From: Helicoverpa zea | Lineage: Eukaryota; Arthropoda; Insecta; Lepidoptera; Noctuidae | Reading direction: 5' to 3' | Assembly: GCF_022581195.2 (NCBI RefSeq) | Contig: NC_061467.1 | Location: 5,456,001 to 5,520,000, forward strand | DNA length: 64,000 nt | Shown here: positions 9,701 through 22,609 of the stretch, piece after piece | Layout: each line of letters starts with the position of its first letter | How positions within the stretch are numbered: position 1 is the first letter of the stretch | Translations under genes and position numbers: made by a program | The notes under the pieces: model-generated | Databases searched by the model: none | What the model was told of the DNA's origin: nothing | The model's input: the letters and a program-made list of their open reading frames with translations, nothing else

Positions 9701-12700
9701 TGTTTCGCAGAACGTGGGTGGCCAATTATACATGGCTAATGATAGTAGTCGGAGAATAACCTTGGAACAAAGAGCTTTGCTGACGTCATTGTCTAAAGAT
9801 TAATAATTTCTAAATTGTGTTTACATAAAGGCAATATTATTAATGGGTCTGTTATTATCTATAATGTTCGCAAAACGCCCAATTACGAAGTCACGCGAAT
9901 TTTTTAAAGGTATTTTAACTGTTGCGCTGTGCAATTGTCGTTGAACGCGACAGTGTAATTCCGAGCTGCATAGATGGTTGGCTACAGCAGTCGGCACTCT
10001 GCGAGTTGCACATAAAAGCATCGATCTATTAGTAGCTAGCTAAAATAGTGGCAGTGTATTGTGTGGCTGTGGCTGGCCGGGCCTGTCAATTAGCCGGTAG
10101 CACCGCTTCGCCCGTCGCCTGTCACGAACTGTACTATGTAAAATTTAGTTTAGTCGATTGTCGGTTATTTTTGGAAAATGCTGAATTCATTGCGTGTAAC
10201 GATTCATAGAAACTTTTTTAATTAGCCTCATACTTTTTTAACAGGATGAACAATGGTTTTAGAAACATTATCCTATTTTGTTTTCTGACACGAAAATAAT
10301 TGTTATGAGTGAGTAAAGACTTTCGAAACTCATAAACTCGTTCATGTTGATGTCGTTGATGTTCTAAGTGACCGTACTGTATATAACTGGCAGTAACCGA
10401 CAATTTGAATATTTTATCGTGTTGTATTGTTCCGCTAGCTGATTCGTTAATGTAGTTTTGAACACCTCACAGTACGCTTACTCCGGATGCGTGTAATTTG
10501 GACGCGTCCACTATTACGTTCGAGTGTACTGTACACGGTACATGATAGGTAAAGACGGCATGATAACTACATAAGTGGTTTCCAGTGTCACTCGGTCCCT
10601 CCTCGTGGCCATGGGGACCACTCACCCAACATTTTAGGAACAATAAGCGACAAGAGAAGGTAAATTTACATTCACAGCTGAATTTGCATGGAATTATATT
10701 CGTGGCCTCATGAATAGGTCCAATTCCCAGCCATTCCGGGTTAATTACCCTCAGCTCGTAGACCATAGCATTAGGAATTAATCCGGGACTACAACGTTTG
10801 AAACAGAGCAGAGACACTAAGTAGCTTTTATTGTTGCTTTTAACTTTCTGCTTCGATTTTAACTTTCCTAACTACTTGTGGAACCCTAAATCTTCTAACC
10901 GCAAGGGAATTCTTGTCCAAACGATGGTAACGAACAACTTTGTAAGAAAAACTCTTGAAAATTTTATCATTTTTGTCAGCCTCATACATAATAAATATCT
11001 ACTTACTTTAATCAATGTGTGGAACGTATTGGATCGGTATTCCAAAATGGCAGAATACGGGTCGAAGAGCTTATTCACCCCTTTCTGGCATCATGTAAGG
11101 TTTCAGTGTGTGTAATTTAATAACATTGAAAAGCGTTAAAGTATACACTACGTATACTTAGTCGGTATTGATTTGAGTCGGATTTAATACTAATATGAAC
11201 GTCTCTATGCTTTATTCATTTAGCTGTAGTATTCAAGTTTTCAGTAGTTGCGCGCGGTACCATTCGTTGGGTTAACTTTTCTAATTACAGTAATTTGGTT
11301 CGTGATGAAGGACATTTGTCTGTATAAAATAACACGGTCTTTGGTGAAAGGGATACTTAATTATTTACCGATAGATTGAGTTACTAACGAACGTATACAC
11401 GGAGCTTTCAAACGGATTACTAAAATAGATTCACTGACTTATTGGTTAATCGTCGTAAGCGCAGCTTTCGAGCGTAGGTACCTATCAATGGATGTTGGTA
11501 AGATCCTCATGTAGAACGAAATGTAACGGTATTGGAATCTACATCTATTGATGTATCTATAGCGCACCATGACTTAGTTTCTACCTGGGTAAATTCTCTA
11601 CTAGCTTGCAATGATAGATATCGAATGCAACTCCTGTATAAAGTAAGTAGTCGAAATAGGTACTTACTTTAGTTTCCCACGAAAGAACATGAGAGATGGA
11701 TTGCTGAACTCTAAAAGATAAAAAGAAAACTTAAGCATCTGAATACTAAATCGTTTCAAGTTTCAGTGAATTCAGGTCAAATGAGACGTGTTCGCGTTAC
11801 ATAATAATATATGTGCATGTGTGTGTATATAGAGAAAACACTCAAGTCATCACAGTCAACAGATCTCGTGCCAATAAAGAGGCATCAAAGGTTGACTTGG
11901 CGCCGCGACGCCACCGCAAATACTTGTAATTCCGATCAACCGCGAATGACAAGCGTCCTCGAAAATGCATCCGCGCCATTGAATAAAGAAGTCCACTGCA
12001 ATCCACTCACGTAGAAGTACAAACGGACAGACGGAGTGATGCGTCACGTGCACCCCGGTGCACTCTTTGCCCGCAACTTCAATTTAGTTAAAAGTAGTAG
12101 CTGAGTGCAAGCGTGATCTAACTTCTCTCCGCGGCAGGAATTTGGTCTTGCTTTTTCAAAGCCCGAACAACTTTATACCACAGAAATGTGGTGACTGGAA
12201 GCGGTGCGCGCTTGCCGAAACTCCTGGCGCTGTTATAATGCGATTTTTTTACTTCAGTTTTTTTTACGTTTAAATTACGAATTATTTCTCATGATAACTC
12301 TGCATAACTAGTTTAATCAAATGAAACTTTACTTAAAGTAACTTAGCACCATAGCTGGTAAAATTCTAACGGACCAAACACAATGATGAGTGTTGATATT
12401 CAGAAAGAACTGCCTAGTCTTGTTACAGCCAAAACAAACGATACAGCATTCCAATTTCGATAGTGATCAAGTACTTTTTACATGCAATACCCTGACCACA
12501 TACCTTCGCATGTTCGTGTTAAAAAACCGTCTAATTTAGAGTGGGACGCATCTACAGCTTGCGACCGTCTCTTGTTTTATTTTAGGAGACGAGAAAGTTT
12601 TTCCACGGCGTATATCAAAATGTCTTTTGCTAAAGCCAGCTAAGCAGAGCAGACTGCTTTCGTTTATAATTAATTTTGGCTGCAAACTTTACGCCACGAA

Positions 12701-14988
12701 TATCTTTGTAACTCCAAGTTACTATTTTAGGAATTTAATACGTCCTTGTTTGGCGGAGAGCTCTCGAACCTCGACAATTTAAATATCTTATAAGGGAAGT
12801 TTTGTTTGCGGTAAGTGAACATTTTTTTGTCCATTAAGTTAATAACTGCTGCCCTACTCGCTAAAAATTAAAATAGTTTTACGGTACACCATGTATGTAT
12901 GTCTTGGAGAAAATTCACAAGGTAAAATGTTAATAAGAACATGGCTCTCGAACAGTTTAATAAACAACTAATTTATTCATGAAATCGAATGTAAAAAATA
13001 TGTATGTATCATGTTAAAACGACCTTTGTCGATGTTATCACTAAACCATCCGTGTAGCTAGTCGGATTCGAGTTTTTTTAACAATAGCTGTAGCAACGAC
13101 ATATGTTTCGTCAGCCGGAACCGCCCTACGACATTAACATACAGTTACCGACCGTATAAAAAAGCCTTTTTAAAACTGTGACATGACAATGATGCGTTAA
13201 CATTCTGACAATACCCTGTTAGAGGTAAAATGGGAAGTGGCGTTCATTTAAGTAGGTATTCACGTTTGAGGCGTGTTTACAACGCGCACGGTTCTATAGT
13301 ACAGTCGGCCGGTAATGCTTAGTCACAGCGCTGCGGAACTTGTTGCCTTAACGAAATTTTTATTAATGATCTTTCGGGCCTCCGAGGAAGTCTGATGTGC
13401 GTGTAATTCGGCTGCGGTCTATTTGGTACACATTTGTTTTCTGTTTAACGAGCCGCGCGCATAATAATATTTCACTTTGTACTATCAATCACGAGTCGAC
13501 GCGCGTAAATATTGGTGATAAATATTCATGTCGAAGTTCGATTACTACTCATATATTACCCATTACATTCTCGCTCTCAGGGATTATGCGGCAAGAATCG
13601 CTGATATCTTAATAAATAGCGCCATTAAATATTTTGTCGTGACGCGATTTATGAGGAGAGAAGCTTAAGCCCATTCTATATTAAATTAATTCCTTTTTTA
13701 CGAGTGTTGCCTCCTACGCGTGTTCCGTGGGGACTATTATGGTGGTGCGTAACTTATAATAATTTAATGCATCGCCTTCCCATTAAAATCCATTGAGTGT
13801 CGGCGGAGTATCAGAGAGCATTCAATCGACCAGAAGGTAACCACAAATAAAATAAAAGTTTACTGTCGCTTTATGCGCAGAATATTAACTTACCGCGTAT
13901 TAAATATCACGCTTTATACTCTTTGTTCATTTGTGTAAGTGGTGCGGAACCGGGATAAGCTATGGGGAGGTAATACTCGAATGATAATGTCTGAATTTTG
14001 ACAGAATAATACTGAAGAACTTTTGAGCTTCCATATAAAATTTAGAATTTCTTTATTTATTTTATTCCATAATTTTCTACACAATCAAAGAATTAGGAAA
14101 TAAAACATTTCATTCTGCCACAAAATCATAGAATCAGTGGACATTTCATTCATTGTCAAGAGGAGCCAGTAAACCAGAGTCGACTGACATTAAATGATTA
14201 AATTCAGGGTCATGTTGGGGGCCGTTACAATATTATTCCTACTTAAAAGCCTTTGCTTAATTAACGCTGCAAAGATTTATCACGGGTCAATCTCGACCAT
14301 TTATTTTATGTGGGTTCCGCCATTTCGAATACCTACTGAATATTCAACAAATATACGTAGAAATTCGAAGTCTGTTTGCAAATTTTTTTTTTGTCTTTCA
14401 ATAAAAGTCGATCTAATACATCAATAAGTTTTTTTAAACAGTGTGTTGTTTATGATGATTCGATTTTAGTTTTCCATAATTAAGTAACTTAAAGCACGAC
14501 TATATTCAAACTTCTTATCAAATGATCTTCATATCCACCTCATAAAAATTGAATTACTAAAGAATTACATGTTTGTTGAATTCTTTTAGGGAAAACACTA
14601 TGCGTTGGGTGACATTAAGAATAATATGATTAAATTATATTCACCCGAGGCTCGTTTGAGGCAGATGGCCCACAAAATTAAATACCACCTGTAGTTTAGT
14701 AGACCGGCCTGGCCAATGATTACGGTAGGTTTGACTGTAATGGTCTACTATCATTACAATTTATCGTTCAGACTATTTATTTGAATTCAAATTGAAGAAC
14801 GGAACGAGTTTTGAATTGCATTGATTTAAATATTTATAGAGTTTGTTTACTTAAATTATATAATTAAAATTTAAATAGAAGTGATCAATGTTGGTTTTTT
14901 TAAGAAGTAACACTTGATAGAGTAACGAGTCAGAATGTTGGATGGTGCGCGTGGGCGTCATACAAAAGCCTAGGTGCTTATTATTGTA
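6794..14988. other. Long stretch without supportable genes
   Basis: About 8 kb of AT-rich DNA. Points noted: a 189-codon ATG ORF at 8760-9329 with no recognised domain, overlapping a 110-codon ORF on the other strand; a strong-looking acceptor (tract TATTTTTTGTTTCGCAG) before a 30-codon open frame at 9711-9800; and a TGACGTCA site at 9781-9788. None is enough for a gene call. No tRNA, transposon ends or tandem arrays were seen. Confidence 0.5.
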
Positions 14989-15319
14989 TCAGTGAGAAAC
15001 ATCATCCTCCGAGCCTTTTTCCCAATCATGTTGGGGTCGGCTTCCAGTCTAACCGGATTCAGCTGAGTACGAGTGCTTTACAAGAAGCGACTGCCTATCT
15101 GACCTCCTCAACCCAGTTACCCGGGCAATCCGATACCCCTTGGTTAGACTGGTGTCAGACTTACTGGCTTCTGACTACCCGTAACGACTGCCAAGGATGT
15201 TCAATGACAGCCGGGACCTACAGTTTAACGTGCCATCCGAAACACAGTCAGTGGTGTCTAAGATATACTTAGAAAGTAAATACAAACTTAGAAAAGTTGC
15301 ATTGGTACTTGCCTAACCT

Positions 15320-15330
15320 GGGCTCGAACC
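15320..15330 (-). promoter_or_regulatory. Pol III B box of SINE
   Basis: GGTTCGAGCCC on the minus strand is a near-perfect B box (GGTTCGANNCC), as found in the T-arm of tRNA genes. Confidence 0.85.
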
Positions 15331-15363
15331 CGAACCCTCATACTTGAGAGGTTGGTCCTTTAC

Positions 15364-15374
15364 CCACTAGGCCA
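15364..15374 (-). promoter_or_regulatory. Pol III A box of SINE
   Basis: TGGCCTAGTGG on the minus strand fits the A-box consensus TRGYNNARNNGG. It lies 34 bases upstream of the B box, as in tRNA genes. Confidence 0.8.
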
Positions 15375-15577
15375 CCACGACTTCAGTGAGAAACATCAAA
15401 AGTTAATGGCCGCGTGTCCGCCGGTTCACTGGCTCTTCGAAATTAATTTAAAGTGCATGGGAGTGTTAATTATGAGGCCAAGTAGCCATTATAGGAGTAA
15501 ACAGATGAATCATCTCCATTGCACGCTAATGTTATGCAGATACAGCTCATTGTAGAGAGTAAAAAGGCTTTTAAATC

Positions 15578-15762
15578 CTACTAATATTATAAATGTGAAA
15601 GTTTGTGAGAATGTATGGATGTATGTTTGTTATTCTTTCACGCAAAAACGGCTGGACCGATTTGGTTCAAATTTGGTATGTAGATAGGTGATACCCTGGA
15701 TTAACACATAGGCTACTTTTAATCAACACACCACGCGGGCGAAGCCGCTGGCGGAAGCTAGT
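15578..15762 (+). mobile_element. LEP1-type non-autonomous Helitron
   Basis: Begins TCCTACTAATATTATAAA, includes the CACGCAAAAACGGCTGGACC and GATTTGGTTCAAATTTGGTA motifs, and ends CGGGCGAAGCCGCTGGCGG then AAGCTAG. It sits between an A and a T, with a 5' TC and a 3' CTAG, as expected for Helitrons. The 185-bp element carries no Rep/helicase and must have been moved in trans. The family name LEP1 is from recall of published lepidopteran repeats. Confidence 0.85.
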
Positions 15763-17399
15763 AAAGAATAAAGAGCACTGAAAAAGTTTCAAAGATTCGT
15801 AAAGTTTTGAAAGCTCGCTATGATTAAATTATTCTCAGAATGTACGTCATTATGCTCTCAGAAGCATGAAACCTGGATTAAATATTCAATTGCAGGGTCA
15901 GATGTAACTATAGTGAATGAAGCATGGATTAAGCGAGTGATTTAATACCCATAAAACCATGTGCACACTGCTAGGAATCTTTCAATGACTTTTTTCCGCT
16001 ATCAACATTCGTTAGGTTTATGGTAGTCATTTAATCCCTTTATAGTCTGTACGGTGCGAATTGTATGGCTATAAATGTATGTTTTCTGTGGATTTGCTTT
16101 TTAAGTCGAGGCATTTTTGCTAACGGATGTTTCGGAAAACATTCACAGTTATCTTCTTCATGTGTTGCACAGTTATAAACATATTGCGACTATCAATAGC
16201 ATCGAAATGCCTTTACCTCATTTTATAGCCAATTTTTTATTAGGCTTCTTACTTAAAAATAATTTTAAAAGGATGTGTGCATAAATATTTGTATAGGTAC
16301 TTCCCAGGTACATAATTAGAATTGGGATGCAAGTAATTCTCGTTTCTTTTCATAATCTGAGGGTTCTTTTCAAAAAACGTTCGCGTCTTAACGTTCAATG
16401 CGTTAATTATTTTCCGTTCCTTTGCGAATTGTACGAGCGTGGCTTTGTTAACGGCGTGTAAAGATTAAAGCACGAGATTGGCCACGCCCAGAGCTGATTG
16501 TTGGCGGTGATTGGTCGAGCGCACTCTTTGTTGCACGCCGCTTTGTTTAACATCTCAAATTAGCGATTACTTACCTACGTTAGTTTGAAAGTTGCACGGA
16601 GCCGCGTGGGCATGGCGGCCGCTCGACTTACTGCCTGCCATAAACCAATCGTTAGCTATTCCGTCAGTTAATTCACTCAAGATACTGCGCTTCTTTATGC
16701 TCGTCACAGATAAACGCTTGCGCATTATTCAGATTCGATTTGCCGTAAAAGCGTAGATTGTAAACAGAAATAAATGACTTAACGACCGATGTACATAAAA
16801 TCGTTCTTTCCAAGTTTCATTGCCTCAATATCGATGGCCATAAAAGGCAACCATACAGGTATTTACGCTCTTCACCATGTGCAGTTATTATAAAAACATA
16901 CTCGCATTAATTGAAAAACTAGGCTTGTAAACGAGAATAACTTTCAGGCCAGCTTAGCCGGTACTTTATTTTTACTGCGAGGCTCTTTAATAACGTTTTA
17001 ATTTTATAACCTGCAATATTGTGTTAAAACAATTAACTGTCTGATTTATAATCATAACTTTGTTGATTACACGGTATCGTTTAATACTGATCGTTTGCAA
17101 AATTCACTGAATTTAATTAATGTTTATAATTTGTTGCACGTTGCTTCTGTTAACAATAATTAATTATTAATTTCATATAGGGTTATAATTACTTCTTGTT
17201 CGCACAACTTACATAATTCTTAAGGACTAGCGCATAATCCAGACTTTTACTCAAAGTGCAGAAAACTAAAATATTATCTTTGATGGGGATATTTGAATAC
17301 CTAGATATAGAACAATTATTTGGACAATACTACTTGGAATACCTATCTCTAACTTACCATGGAGAAACCAATGCGAATTATTTTACTATAGTCATTTCA
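15763..17399. other. Non-coding stretch with one GC-richer block
   Basis: Mostly AT-rich. The block at about 16430-16720 is richer in GC and holds CCAAT-type (ATTGG) and CCACGCCC motifs and, on the minus strand, GCCGCCATGCCC followed 36 bases later by a TAG that abuts a strong donor GTAAGTAA. This might be a 5' leader exon or a conserved regulatory block. No complete gene can be called. Confidence 0.45.
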
Positions 17400-17497
17400 G
17401 CACACTACAGACTAAACAGTCGGCCGACAGTTGGCACACAATTTTGTAATACTTTTTTATTATATTTTGTAAAAGTTGATAAAACTTTGCAGTGTGG
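17400..17497 (+). mobile_element. MITE family A, short internally deleted copy
   Basis: The left end GCACACTACAGACTAAACAG followed by TCGGCCGACAGTTGG matches the ends of the copies at 4814 and 38067. The right end AAAACTTTGCAGTGTG followed by GAGCTCTTA matches the right end of the 4814 copy. The interior is only about 50 bases. Ends are approximate and no target duplication was recognised. Confidence 0.6.
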
Positions 17498-20400
17498 AGC
17501 TCTTACACAAGTCAGAGCAAATACTCCTTTGATACTAACACTAAATATTATATTAGCGTTATAAAAACAAAATGTGAAGACAATGGCTTTCATGCGTCAT
17601 GCTGAACAGGTGCAGCCAGTTACTGCTGATTTATAATAATTTATTTACTTTTTATAATGTAACCTTCGCGGTTCCTGGTCCCAGGTATTCAGGCGTGGCC
17701 CTTTGTTGAATAGAATTTATTAACTTTGAATACCATTTTCATGTGAGAGCCTTTCCTTGTTTACGTAGAATTAAGTAATTGTTTTTTTCTTCTTGAATTT
17801 TAGTATTACCTAAATATAAATGTAGAACACATTTTCCTTTTGTTTTTTAAGTAAGTAATTGAATTTATGATTTTTAGTTACTAATACCACGAAGTAATTT
17901 ACGTAAGGTATGACAGGCACTCTAAATAATTACCAGCTTTAGTACATCAATGTCAACACATTAGGTACCTCAAGTAAATGCGTTCGTGATGCGTGATTGC
18001 TCAAATCTTTTCAACAAACGAATTTGAATCGTTGAGAGCGTCAAATCAATTCGTCAAAACAGACAGCTACAAAACATACACAAAAAACTTTATAAAAGTA
18101 AATCAAGTATTTTGTTATTCATCATGTTCGATAATATTAGCCTAAAGATACCCACTAAACACGGAGTATGGGCGTTTCAATATTCCATAAAAAAAACTGT
18201 TCTCAAGTATAAAACTGGTCCTTAAATTGATTAAAGTCGTGATTCTTTTGTTTTTAACCTTTTGATCCCAAAATTCATGTAGGTAGTTTGTAACGTCCTT
18301 GTCATGTCTTTCAGAGTTAATTTAGTTACCTAAATGAGCCGATAATTATAGTTAAATGATAGTGGGTGAGCTCATCGCGTGCGCCTGCGTCGAGTCCAAT
18401 TGATATGGACCGTTTAGATCGAGCAGATGACAAAATATCATAAATATGAAAGAATCACCATCCTTGAAAAATAATCTTACTTATAAAGTATTGTTTTAAG
18501 AAGTATTTGGAAACACAATACATTTCAATAGATGGGGTATTATCTACACTTGTCGTCGTCATGGTCCATCATCCACATTAACTTAATAGTTGTAATTTTT
18601 ATTATTATGACTGTAAAACAGTTTTCAAATGACGCACGCACGTTGAGAAATTTTGCTTTTGATGTGTTCTTAGCAACTTAATGCATATTACAGTCAAAAC
18701 ATTATCTAACTTGACTTTGACTTTGAAATGAGAACGTATGTACGTATCATTGGTACGTAGACTTACAATTTGTTATGTGTAACTTAAAATACGGGGCAGT
18801 TTATACCTTCTAGTAATTTGTACTTTATATTTGCTACATAAAGTACAAATTAGTCTGGAGAGAAAGAAAATTACGCACGAATTCAGGCGCATTCGTGCGA
18901 ATTCACGCGCACTGAAGGCTCAGTGAGAGATGCGCTAAGTGAATACTAGCCTAATTTTATAGATAGCTTTAGATGGTCACATGTGGGACGAGAGTATTAA
19001 CCCTAATAAATATCTTTTATTTAAGTAAGTTAGATCACCTTTACAGGAATGACAACCATACTATTTCAAATTGTAACATTAATATCATTCACACATTACG
19101 TTAATATCATGAACCATATACCTTAGCTTCTATTTTCAGTCACACAAAATATAATATGCTGCCTATACAGCAAAATAAATGAATATTTCACGGTATGTAC
19201 TTTTTAAATAATTCATACGTTGATATCGTTATTCGGCGGGACATAGGCCGGCGACTAATACATATTTAACAAACCTTCGCCGACCCCTAATAAAGACAAT
19301 GAAGCTCTTTAGTGGTATCGCAAAATAAATTTCAACCCCTCAACGAAACATCGCAATTACTCGACTCAATGAACGCAAATCGATTCAGACGATGCTCTAC
19401 GACCTTCTCGATTCTCGTTATTGTTGAAAATTCAAGTGTAAACTTCAATATTTTGTGCTGAGACCAGCAAGCCGAAAGGCGCTCGTTTGTCGTCCCGTAA
19501 TAAGATCGACCACTCTCCACAATAATAGATAATTTGTTTAGAGTAAAAAAACCTGCAAATGGGCCTAAAGCCTATAATAAAAACAGAGATATGGCGCTGG
19601 TGGGTCGGATCGAGAAATGAATTTAGATTACAGGTTAACGCCGACTAAGTGTAGGTTGCCGGTTCACCTGTGCTTGAAAAAACAATCGGGTAAAAAACGG
19701 TCAGCGGATGAGGCTCTTCAGGCCGTCACGTGAGCCCGGCCATTTTAGGAGGACGCTTGTCAATCTGCCGGCTTATTATGAGTGTTACCGTATTACAAAA
19801 AGCATTTCCAACTTCGTAACTGTTCACTTTTTATAATACAAAGTATGAGAAAACTTCAGATAAGATTTAACGTTTTTTGTCACTTAAGGTTTCTTTAGAT
19901 AACGCTGCTTAATTTTTTAAATCCGTAATAAACGACAGGCTACTTTTTCGTTGGGACGAAAAAATTCGGCACGTTCTCACCAAAACACAATTACACGTGT
20001 AAACCCAATATTCATAAATGTTATTTTCCAATAACACAGCGTAAAATAAAAAAGCTGTGAGCGTTGGTTGCAGAGAGCGGGTCGGCCGGCAGCGTCGCAT
20101 TAACGAACAGTAAAAATAAAAGCTTTCGACTGAAATTAATAAATTTTAATTGCATAAAAGTACAGGTTGCCGCCGGGTTTAAGTGGTAACAATCTACCAT
20201 TCGCGTCTATATGGGTCGGGACACGACAGAATTAAACGTGTGTTCTGATACGTTCAAATAGACGATGATGGATGCGCGCCCATTATGTGGACGAACGTTC
20301 TAAATCATAGCGTAGAATAATAACAACTCAACCGGTTCCAAGCAGCATTAACAGAACGTTTTGATTTTGATTATTATTTATGAGAGGCCCATAAAAAAGA

Positions 20401-21868
20401 CACGACAAACTCACAATGTACAAAGAAAACTTCTTTATGGTAAAAAATAAAAATCCGATTATCCCACGGTGAGAATCGTTGATGACAAGTGTCTCTTAAA
20501 TCGAATTTTACACCGCTCAAACGTGTACAAGTAAAAAATCAAGTCGCCGATGGTCTTCGACACTCAATAACACGAACATCGATTCACAACAGAAATAAAG
20601 GCATGTCCACACTAAGCGGTTATATCGTAGTGACCCTTCTCGCTGCATCGGAACCGGTTGTACGAGAGGAATAGTTTCGACGGGAACGCTATAAGCACGA
20701 TTATTAAGCAGCCATAGTCGCTGTAGGACGTACCCAAGCCGTGACTAAATATGCCCACGCGTATAACTTATGATGCTTCAAATAATTCCCTTGTCCGCAC
20801 CGCCTCTACCTCATGATCCGACGATTTTATTTCGGAAGCAACGTTTCATAATTAAATTTAACGCACGGTTTACGCAGACGCCATATAATGCGATTATAAT
20901 TGACTTATGATCGAGTTTCAAATACGCCTGACGCTAACCATTTTGTAGAACGTGGCTCGTCGTCATATTACTTATTATAGGGGTGACTAGCACCGGCTTA
21001 CTAAGTCCAATATAGAATAGATTACTTTTATAATCTCCAATAACGATACAGGCTTAAAAATTACGCGTTTAATCTCATGCTTTTCAAAGGAGCCGCTACT
21101 CATTTTGATTTGATATCGGACAGCAAAAACAAAATGGCACCGATCGCGTATGAAAGTAAATTAAGTTCTCTTTGACATTCATTAGTTTCATAAAAATACC
21201 TCTCTAACTCGGAATAAAAAGGCGGCGAATAAAAGCTCGTTAAAATCACTCGCTGTTCGACCCTGAATAAAAGTTTCGAACGTACTTTTTACCTACGTGG
21301 ATAAAAAGAGAGGGCAGGAAGTGAAGCGTATTTAATCATTACAAGCGCGGCAGTCATTTTTTCATCTCCTGAATTAATTTTAAATTTGATTCTATTAACA
21401 TAATACAATAAATCAGTGAGTGCCCTCGGGCAAGAGTGAAGAAGTAATCTCGAGTGGGGATCTCTGAGATTAGAGGTCAAGAGGTTAATGTTGATTTGTT
21501 TGTACAATTGTGTACATGTTGTGATACTGCTCGTTACTGACCGACGTCTGTCGGTCGTGGTGCGGACTCTTTGAGACCGTTAGCGTTTTTGTCGGTGGTC
21601 CGAGACAAAAACTAATACTGTGGTGACCGAACAAAGGCTCTGTAATGAAAAGGTGATGCTAACGTCCAAATACAGTCTACTACACAAGATTTGATATAAA
21701 AAAGCTTGTTATGCAATTAAATTATAATGATGGTAACTTGTTGTGACAATCCGTATCATTATACACAAAAATCTTTTCATTTCACATACAGAAATGGCTT
21801 AAGGATCAGTTTGAAATACCGCATGAAATATTAAAATATTCTTCGTTAATGTGGAAACAATGTTTATA
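17498..21868. other. Stretch without supportable genes
   Basis: AT-rich single-copy-looking DNA. It contains a perfect 15-bp hairpin at 18814-18852 and an imperfect inverted motif GCACGAAT..ATTCGTGC near 18877-18900. Short ORFs (60-70 codons) look random. No RNA gene or transposon end was recognised. Confidence 0.5.
18814..18852. repeat. Perfect 15-bp inverted repeat (hairpin)
   Basis: TAATTTGTACTTTAT (18814-18828) and its exact reverse complement ATAAAGTACAAATTA (18838-18852) flank a 9-base loop. Pairing does not extend further, so it is too short for a typical microRNA precursor. It could be a MITE remnant or chance structure. Confidence 0.8.
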
Positions 21869-22313
21869 GTTCGGCCATTCAGAGAATGCGTTCCTGACAC
21901 GTCGCGATTGAACTGACGACGTAACTTTGCAATGGCGTTGCAGTTACGATAAAAATATTTTTGCTGGTTGTTTACCGTTTTAACAATTGAGGAGCATTAA
22001 AACAACATTATTATATCAATAATCAATGAATGTTATAATTTTGTGCCAAACTGAGTGTCAAATAACTTGGTAAACAATATTTTTCTAAATCTATACTGCG
22101 CTATTACAAGGTTATGTCAGCGGTTTATATTTTGTAGTGCTGTGCTAAAAATAACAGGCAAGTATCGTAATCTGTTCTTATACAGTTATAATATAAAATA
22201 ATACGTTTTGATTTTCTTTTTAAGAATTGGAAAATAATGGACTATAAGACTTAATTATAACTTTTATGAAATATAAAAATAAAACTATGACCAAACCGCA
22301 TTTTTATACTTAG

Positions 22314-22562
22314 ATTAAAAATGGTAACCCCAAATGGCGTTATGGGCCGCCATTTTGTGACGCTAAAACAGTCGTCCATTGTCGTTTCGTGCGCATAGAC
22401 CACGTTTTTCAAGTGTTTTCGATCTGTTTTTATTTGATTACCCGGCTTTTGTTAGACCGAGATATCAGGATTGATTCTGTTATTGATAATAATATAATTA
22501 TACATGTAGGCGAAGATGATGATGAAGACACCACCTCCTCAAGCAAATCGGAGTCTGATTAA
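22314..22562 (+). other. Exon-like open frame inside TIR element
   Basis: An open frame of 82 codons lacking any Met runs from just after TTTTTATACTTAG (a possible splice acceptor, then ATT) to TAA at 22560-22562. It contains WRYGPPFCD near the start and ends GEDDDEDTTSSSKSESD, a strongly acidic and serine-rich tail. AATAAATAAAA starts at 22604, 42 bases after the stop, so the arrangement resembles a last coding exon plus polyadenylation signal. The protein is not recognised. It might be the C-terminus of a lost transposase or a captured host exon; it might also be chance. Confidence 0.3.
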
Positions 22563-22603
22563 TATTCTGTTCGCACATTCAATTCAATGTACTTGTAACA
22601 AAG

Positions 22604-22609
22604 AATAAA
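22604..22609 (+). terminator. Possible polyadenylation signal AATAAA
   Basis: AATAAA, repeated as AATAAATAAA, is 42 bases downstream of the TAA ending the open frame at 22314-22562. In an AT-rich genome this hexamer is frequent, so the position is the only support. Confidence 0.3.

Larger units (their letters stand above)
14989..15398 (-). mobile_element. tRNA-derived SINE with 16-bp target duplication
   Basis: The SINE occupies 15005-15382 on the minus strand and is flanked by the identical 16-mer TCAGTGAGAAACATCA at 14989-15004 and 15383-15398. Reading the minus strand, an A box TGGCCTAGTGG (15364-15374) and a B box GGTTCGAGCCC (15320-15330) give the internal RNA polymerase III promoter of a tRNA-like head. 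A unique body follows, then a tail ending GGAGGATGATG, like the ATGATG end of RTE elements. Full length, perfect target duplication and intact boxes suggest a fairly recent insertion. The protein-coding ORF drawn across its head (15352-15555) is spurious. Confidence 0.92.

Noticed and set aside
12731..12811. Possible exon between TATTTTAG and GTAAGTG
   Set aside because: All three frames contain stops, so it cannot be an internal coding exon.
15352..15555. 67-codon ORF
   Set aside because: Starts within the tRNA-like head of the SINE and runs through the target duplication, so it is an artefact.
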